DNA of 64,000 bases. It comes from CAYZBF01 sp964476585. Its GTDB lineage: Bacteria > Hydrothermota > UBA3072. Below are positions 59,854 to 64,000 of this stretch, one piece after another. The translations under genes and the position numbers were made by a program. Numbering within the stretch: position 1 is the stretch's first letter; each line of letters begins with the position of its first letter. The notes beneath the pieces were generated by a model. It did not search any database and was not told where the DNA came from. It worked only from the letters and a program-made list of their open reading frames with translations. The DNA lies in the NCBI GenBank assembly GCA_964476585.1, contig CAYZBF010000006.1:6073-70072 (forward strand). The letters are read 5' to 3'.

Positions 59854-60582
59854 ATGCCTATTACAAGAAGATCGATACTTGCAACGCTAAAAGCAAAGAA
59901 TATAAGCTACTTCACCACCTCTGATATATGTTTTCTTTTTGATATCTCAAATAATTATGCTTCTCAGATCGTATATCAGTTGAAATTGGATGAGGAAGTT
60001 GAAGAGATTGAAAAGGGTAAATATATTATGGCTAATGTTGGTGAATATCCCTTTCTCATCGCCTATAAGACTGTTCAGCCTTCTTATATCTCCTTTAAGA
60101 CTGCACTACATTTATACAAAATGAGGAAAGATATAGATGACTCAATATATTATATAGCAACTCCAAAGAGAAAAAGACCATTAGATTTTAAGACATATAA
60201 TTTCAAATACATAACTATAAAGCCCTATAAATTCTTTGGATATTGCAACAGAATCATAAAGGGCAATAAAGTTATTGTAGCTGAACCTGAAAAAGCCATA
60301 ATAGATTCTCTCGAGGAATTAGAATACGGACCAGATCTGAGAAAACTCAAGGATATTCTTAGCAATGCTCTTGATATTATTTCTATAAATAAGCTAATGA
60401 GATATGCAAGTCGACTCCGGGATAAAAGTCTCCTCGCAAGACTCGGTTATATAATGGGGACTGTAGGTGTATCTGTCAAAATTCCTAAAAAAAATCTACC
60501 AAAAGACTATATAAAACTTGATCCAACCAGGGAGCGGAGAGGGAAGTGGATTTCAAAATGGAATATTATAGATAATCTTTAA
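59854..60582 (+). CDS. AbiEi-family antitoxin-like transcriptional regulator, no toxin partner
   Basis: About 242 residues from the ATG at 59854 (MPITRRSILATLKAKNISYF). An N-terminal winged helix (FTTSDICFLFDISNNYASQI, YQLKLDEEVEEIEKGKYIM) is followed by the AbiEi domain with VAEPEKAIIDSLEELEYGPD near 155, the family's most recognisable segment. In AbiE systems this antitoxin represses an operon with the AbiEii nucleotidyltransferase toxin. Here the convergent radical SAM gene overlaps its 3' end by 17 bases, so no toxin gene follows. Solitary AbiEi-like regulators are common. Confidence 0.8.
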   Translation: MPITRRSILATLKAKNISYFTTSDICFLFDISNNYASQIVYQLKLDEEVEEIEKGKYIMANVGEYPFLIAYKTVQPSYISFKTALHLYKMRKDIDDSIYYIATPKRKRPLDFKTYNFKYITIKPYKFFGYCNRIIKGNKVIVAEPEKAIIDSLEELEYGPDLRKLKDILSNALDIISINKLMRYASRLRDKSLLARLGYIMGTVGVSVKIPKKNLPKDYIKLDPTRERRGKWISKWNIIDNL

Positions 60583-61885
60583 TCCTTTCAATCGGAATCC
60601 CAAGGTCAATACCATTGTTAACCCATTTGGCAAGTTGTTTAGCTCGTTCCATTTCTTTCTCTTTTCCTATATAATAATAGTATGCTGTATTATTCGTAAG
60701 AAGAGGATCCACAAGTGTTTGTTCCATAGAGGTCTTCGGGATAGGGGAGAATTCCGCCAGGGAAACCTTCGCCCCGATGGTTGACACATCCAGGATTGAC
60801 TTTGTAACTGTTTCAAAATCCTGGTCAGGAAGTCCAGCAAGAAGATAGGTATAAATGTGTTTCTTGCTGTATCCTGCCCTGGTGAGATTCTCTACCGCAT
60901 TTATGAATTCCTCATTTGTAGTCTTCAAGTCGAGTCGCTTTTGAAGTTCCGAATCTGTTGTCTCAAGGGATATTCGTGGCTCTTCAAAACCAACTTCCCG
61001 CATAGCTTTTGCAACTCTTCCACTCAAAAATTTCGCATGAAGTCCGTTTGGAGTAAAAAATTTCGCATGGATTCCACTTTTCTTTACTCCCTTACAGAGG
61101 TCAAGAAATCTATTTTCACCAAAGAGCAGTGCGTCATCATAGAAAGCAAATTTTTTTATCCCTCTCTTATAAAGACTCTTTATCTCCTTTATAACTCGCC
61201 CTATCTCTTTATCTTGCTTTTCTCTATAGAGAAAAGGAGTTGCACAGTATGGGCAATTAAATGGGCAACCTAGAGAGGTAGCTATTACCGCATATTCGAG
61301 TTTTTCATATTGTGAGTAATCAGGGGGAGGATATATGCTGAAATCCTCCGGCATCTCTACATCAAGTTCCTTAATAAAGCGATCCTTTATTGAATAAACC
61401 CCATCATATTTTAGATTCTTCGCATGCTCCGGCATAAGGGTCGGATATATCCCTCCAAGAATGCGTAGGGGTGTAATATCAAGGGAATCTAAGATCTCCT
61501 TTATCTCAATTACTCCTGAATACCAGTAGGTCATAGTACATGTCACCATAACCACGTCAGGAGAAAAATCATTTATTCTTTGCTTTATGACTTCCCCGGG
61601 TAATCCATACCTTCGATATCTTCGGGGAACATTCTTCAAGATATCTGGTTTTTCGACCTCCTCTGAATTCAACTTTCCCCTCCCAAATCTATCACTTTTT
61701 ACACTTAGATAGAAAGGATCCTGTCTATAGGTAGCGTCAATGAGAGATACCTCATGTCCCTTCTCTTTTAGGATACTGAAAAGATACAAAAGTCCAAGGG
61801 GTTTCATCCAAAAATCATAAGCTGCAAAATCATAGATGGGTGGATTTATAAGGAGAACTCTCACATGTTTTTTATGGTAAATCAA
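60566..61885 (-). CDS. B12-binding-domain radical SAM protein
   Basis: 439 residues. The N-terminal cobalamin-binding Rossmann fold (VRVLLINPPIYDFAAYDFWM with KPLGLLYLFSILKEKGHEVS) has PDVVMVTCTMTYWYSG near 115. The radical SAM core has SLGCPFNCPYCATPFLYREK near 205 (CxxxCxxC) and ISLETTDSELQKRLDLKTTN near 310. No subfamily can be named; such enzymes methylate or rearrange unactivated carbons, for example in lipids or cofactors. The frame starts at TTG (61885) overlapping the cyclase stop as TTGA; a GTG at 61864 giving MRVLLINPP is an alternative. Confidence 0.88.
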   Translation of the reverse strand: MIYHKKHVRVLLINPPIYDFAAYDFWMKPLGLLYLFSILKEKGHEVSLIDATYRQDPFYLSVKSDRFGRGKLNSEEVEKPDILKNVPRRYRRYGLPGEVIKQRINDFSPDVVMVTCTMTYWYSGVIEIKEILDSLDITPLRILGGIYPTLMPEHAKNLKYDGVYSIKDRFIKELDVEMPEDFSIYPPPDYSQYEKLEYAVIATSLGCPFNCPYCATPFLYREKQDKEIGRVIKEIKSLYKRGIKKFAFYDDALLFGENRFLDLCKGVKKSGIHAKFFTPNGLHAKFLSGRVAKAMREVGFEEPRISLETTDSELQKRLDLKTTNEEFINAVENLTRAGYSKKHIYTYLLAGLPDQDFETVTKSILDVSTIGAKVSLAEFSPIPKTSMEQTLVDPLLTNNTAYYYYIGKEKEMERAKQLAKWVNNGIDLGIPIERIKDYL

Positions 61886-63840
61886 TCGGAACTTACAGCA
61901 TAGATTGTAGTGGGTTCACTCTTTCCTTTAAGCAAAACCTTACCAACAGATTCTATCTTATAGTTTCCTTTGAGCCTCTTTCTTGTGGCTTCTGTAATAA
62001 GTATTTCTGTCTTGTATTCCTTATTCAGGGGTTCAAGCCGTGCAGTAGTATTTACTACATCTCCTATCGCTGTATAGTCAGCGCGGTGACTGGACCCAAT
62101 ATTGCCAATTATTACCTCGCCTGAATTAATAGCAATTCCTATATTTATTGGTGGCTCCCCCTCTCTTATTTTACCTCGATTAATCTCCTGGAGTCTACGT
62201 TGCATTGCAATGGCACAGGAGAGAGCTCTATCAGCATGTGCAGGATGGAAAACGGGAGCCCCAAAAAGGCACAGGATACCATCTCCCATATATTTATCTA
62301 TCATCCCACCATGCTGGAAAGTAACCTCTGACATCTCTTCAAAATAGTCATTTAACTCTTCAACAACACTTTCAGGAACTTCATGCTCTGCTCTGGATGT
62401 AAAACCTCTGATATCGCTCATCAAAACGCTTATCTCTCTTCTCTCTCCCTCTAAACTAAATTTGGGTGCACGAATTATCTCTTTTATCACTTCTTCCGGG
62501 ACATACCTTGAAAACAGTTCCCTAATATGCCTTTTTTCCTTTTCAAGGCGATTTATTCGAAAGGAAAGTCCCGCAACAAAGGAAAGAGCCATAGCCAAAA
62601 GAGGCCTTGTCATTTCATAGGCGGTCAGGTATGTGAGGTATTGAAGAAGAACAAACAGAAAATAACCTCCCATTAATATAATTGTAATTATTGGAGAAAC
62701 ATAGGGGAGTAATTTGTTCGAAAGCCACAATACTAGAAAAACCATAAGAACAACAAAGAGCATAGTATATAATCTTGAAGCCTTCTTTATAGGATTTGAA
62801 TGCAGGAGATTATGTATAATATTTGCTTGGACTTCTATAGAGGGTAATTGCCCACCAAATGGTGCTTGTGAAATGTCAGCAATCCCCGGGGAAGAAGAAC
62901 CAAATAAAACAATCTTACCCCTAAATATATCAGGGGGAATATTCCCTTTAAGGAGATCTACAAATGACACATATTCAAAGGTTTTAAACTCTCCCTGATA
63001 GTTTATCCACAGGAAATTATCCTTATCAAGCCATACGTGTCTTCCCCTTATAACTAATTTCTTCCCACGAAGAGAATATCCACCTGCCGCTTTTTTAACT
63101 ACAGAGAAAGCAAAGGAAGGAATAGTCTTACCCCTGTAGTTGAAAAAAATCGCCGCTTTTCGCTGGACGCCATCTTCATCCTGCATTGAATTTATTATTC
63201 CGAGCCCAGCGTTATCCTTCATAAATTGTGAAATCGGTGTGATCATTCCTTCAAACCGTGGGGAGCTCTTCGGAGGTGGAAAATCAAGAAGATTTGCATT
63301 ATATCCTGACGCAGGAAGATCAAGAGAATCCTGCGTGAGGTAGGAAGCGAGGACAACATTACCAGCCTTTCTAATTGAAGAACTTAGGTATGAATCAAAG
63401 GAGAATGTGGAAAGAGTAACGTCCACTATTCTATTTATTGTAGTTGAATCTATATCAGAAAGTATTGAGGATAATCCAACAACCAGACTGTTCTTACTCA
63501 ATTCACGGCCATAGCCACTGAATGAATCAGGTTCGGAAAATATGAAGTCAACCCCTATAGCAGAGGGGTTCTGACTGGAAACTTCATTTATAGCACTCCC
63601 AAAATAATATCTTGGCCAGTTCTGGAACCGTCCCAGCTCTTTTAAACTCCTCTCATCCACATCTACTATTACTATATCCCTTATTTGTCTTGTCTCACCA
63701 AATTCTGCTGTTTTCCACCAATCTCGAATATCATAAAAATTTCTTTCTAAGCTCATATAGAACGGGTAGAATTCCAACAGAACATAAAGGAAAGCAATAA
63801 TTAAAACTCCAAAGAAAAAGAGAGTTCTCTTCCTTCCCAT
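61882..63840 (-). CDS. CHASE2-domain adenylate/guanylate cyclase
   Basis: About 652 residues. One N-terminal helix (TLFFFGVLIIAFLYVLLEFY), a periplasmic CHASE2 sensor (about 45-340; IVIVDVDERSLKELGRFQNW, GVDFIFSEPD, GKIVLFGSSSPGIAD), three membrane helices (about 355-430), then a class III cyclase: ISVLMSDIRGFTSRAEHEVP, MIDKYMGDGILCLFG and YTAIGDVVNTTARLEPL. Both metal-binding Asp and the base- and ribose-contacting residues are present. It makes a cyclic nucleotide in response to an external signal. The promoter fixes the start at the ATG 63840; a GTG lies 6 bases upstream. Confidence 0.94.
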   Translation of the reverse strand: MGRKRTLFFFGVLIIAFLYVLLEFYPFYMSLERNFYDIRDWWKTAEFGETRQIRDIVIVDVDERSLKELGRFQNWPRYYFGSAINEVSSQNPSAIGVDFIFSEPDSFSGYGRELSKNSLVVGLSSILSDIDSTTINRIVDVTLSTFSFDSYLSSSIRKAGNVVLASYLTQDSLDLPASGYNANLLDFPPPKSSPRFEGMITPISQFMKDNAGLGIINSMQDEDGVQRKAAIFFNYRGKTIPSFAFSVVKKAAGGYSLRGKKLVIRGRHVWLDKDNFLWINYQGEFKTFEYVSFVDLLKGNIPPDIFRGKIVLFGSSSPGIADISQAPFGGQLPSIEVQANIIHNLLHSNPIKKASRLYTMLFVVLMVFLVLWLSNKLLPYVSPIITIILMGGYFLFVLLQYLTYLTAYEMTRPLLAMALSFVAGLSFRINRLEKEKRHIRELFSRYVPEEVIKEIIRAPKFSLEGERREISVLMSDIRGFTSRAEHEVPESVVEELNDYFEEMSEVTFQHGGMIDKYMGDGILCLFGAPVFHPAHADRALSCAIAMQRRLQEINRGKIREGEPPINIGIAINSGEVIIGNIGSSHRADYTAIGDVVNTTARLEPLNKEYKTEILITEATRKRLKGNYKIESVGKVLLKGKSEPTTIYAVSSD

Positions 63841-63846
63841 ATTCAC

Positions 63847-63875
63847 AGTATTGCTGACAAAGGAAGATAAGTCAA
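63847..63875 (-). promoter_or_regulatory. Promoter for the CHASE2 cyclase, leaderless type
   Basis: TTGACT (63875-63870), 17 bases, AATACT (63852-63847), 6 bases, ATG at 63840. Confidence 0.55.
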
Positions 63876-64000
63876 GGGTAATTATAGTCTCAAGTCTATA
63901 GTCTAGAGTCTTTAGTCAAACACCACTCCCAAATTAAAATTGGACGCAGATAAACGTAGAATCTTAGGTTTTAGGTCTTTAATGTTTGGTTGGTGAGTTG
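63876..64000. repeat. AGTC / TTAGG / CGCAGATAAACG words at the window edge
   Basis: TAGTCTCAAGTCTATAGTCT and AGAGTCTTTAGTCAAAC, then TTGGACGCAGATAAACG (63940-63956, inverse of 1801-1822), then ATCTTAGGTTTTAGGTCTTT and GTTTGGTTGGTGAGTTG. No gene. Confidence 0.5.

Noticed and set aside
59511..59924. 137-codon frame running through the MITE into the AbiEi-like gene
   Set aside because: It crosses three repeat layers and the AbiEi promoter in the wrong frame; no protein-like pattern.

Overview
The window is 64 kb of bacterial chromosome, about 40% GC by eye. It is gene-dense, with short operons on both strands and no rRNA, phage, integrase or CRISPR array. I infer an uncultivated bacterium of the FCB / candidate WOR-3 type. 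The reasons are archaeal-type central-carbon enzymes (one-domain fructose-bisphosphatase, ApgM-type phosphoglycerate mutase, a cyclic-2,3-diphosphoglycerate-synthetase relative) beside an Rnf complex, FlgD-like and type-IX-like C-terminal domains on exported proteins, and a C25 gingipain-like protease. This placement rests on gene content only.

Layout. 1-1668: ECF sigma factor with the start of its anti-sigma gene, a 37-aa ORF and a DUF6249-like membrane protein. 1.8-8.4 kb (minus): TPR protein, ileS, DksA-like zinc finger, lspA and two exported proteins in one tightly packed run. 8.8-9.5 kb: tRNA-Ile and tRNA-Ala, then a small membrane protein. 9.6-13.4 kb: phosphoesterase, DnaJ-TPR protein, ComEC core. 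13.4-16.8 kb (minus): cPGS-like GTPase, carbamate kinase and archaeal FBPase, the last broken by one in-frame TGA at a conserved Trp codon. 16.9-21 kb and 24.4-26.4 kb: glycosyltransferases of a surface polysaccharide. 21.2-24.4 kb: self-regulated ArsR-fold repressor, small Cys protein, radical SAM enzyme, ApgM. 26.4-28.4 kb: NfeD and slipin. 29-34 kb: NtrC-type regulator, trpS, a 40-aa membrane protein, an exported barrel protein, asparaginase, tRNA-Leu. 34.9-38.5 kb: aminotransferase, glyA and a second aminotransferase. 38.6-42.6 kb: C25 protease, lipoprotein, PAP2 phosphatase. 42.6-43.4 kb: an S23-type gene split by a GIY-YIG element. 43.5-52.3 kb: ftsE, ftsX, rnfC-D-G-E-A and mfd in one run. 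52.5-55.9 kb: DUF401 transporter, membrane protein, Mut7-C RNase, SpoIID. 55.9-60.6 kb: an AT-rich SbcD/SbcC (YhaO/YhaN)-like pair, nested MITE-like elements and an orphan AbiEi-like gene. 60.6-63.8 kb: B12-binding radical SAM protein and CHASE2 adenylate cyclase.

Three themes run across genes. First, many first genes of operons have a promoter of form TTGACA/T-N16-17-TAnnnT placed so that transcription should start on the start codon itself, with no Shine-Dalgarno. Leaderless mRNA therefore appears to be routine, while genes inside operons use clear GGAGG sites. Second, intergenic DNA is full of short degenerate words (AGTC-, TTAGG-, CACAGAG- and CGCAGATAAACG-type). Two MITE-like elements with AGAGGCTGTGCCAAAA ends are inserted in the AGTC-rich arrays. 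Third, a hairpin family with CCCCGTGGAATA / TATTCCACGGGG arms occurs once as an 85-aa GIY-YIG nuclease gene with its own hairpin, inserted in the most conserved codons of a four-helix-bundle gene, and several times as ~50-bp nuclease-free units. This looks like a minimal nuclease-plus-hairpin selfish element and is the most unusual feature of the window.
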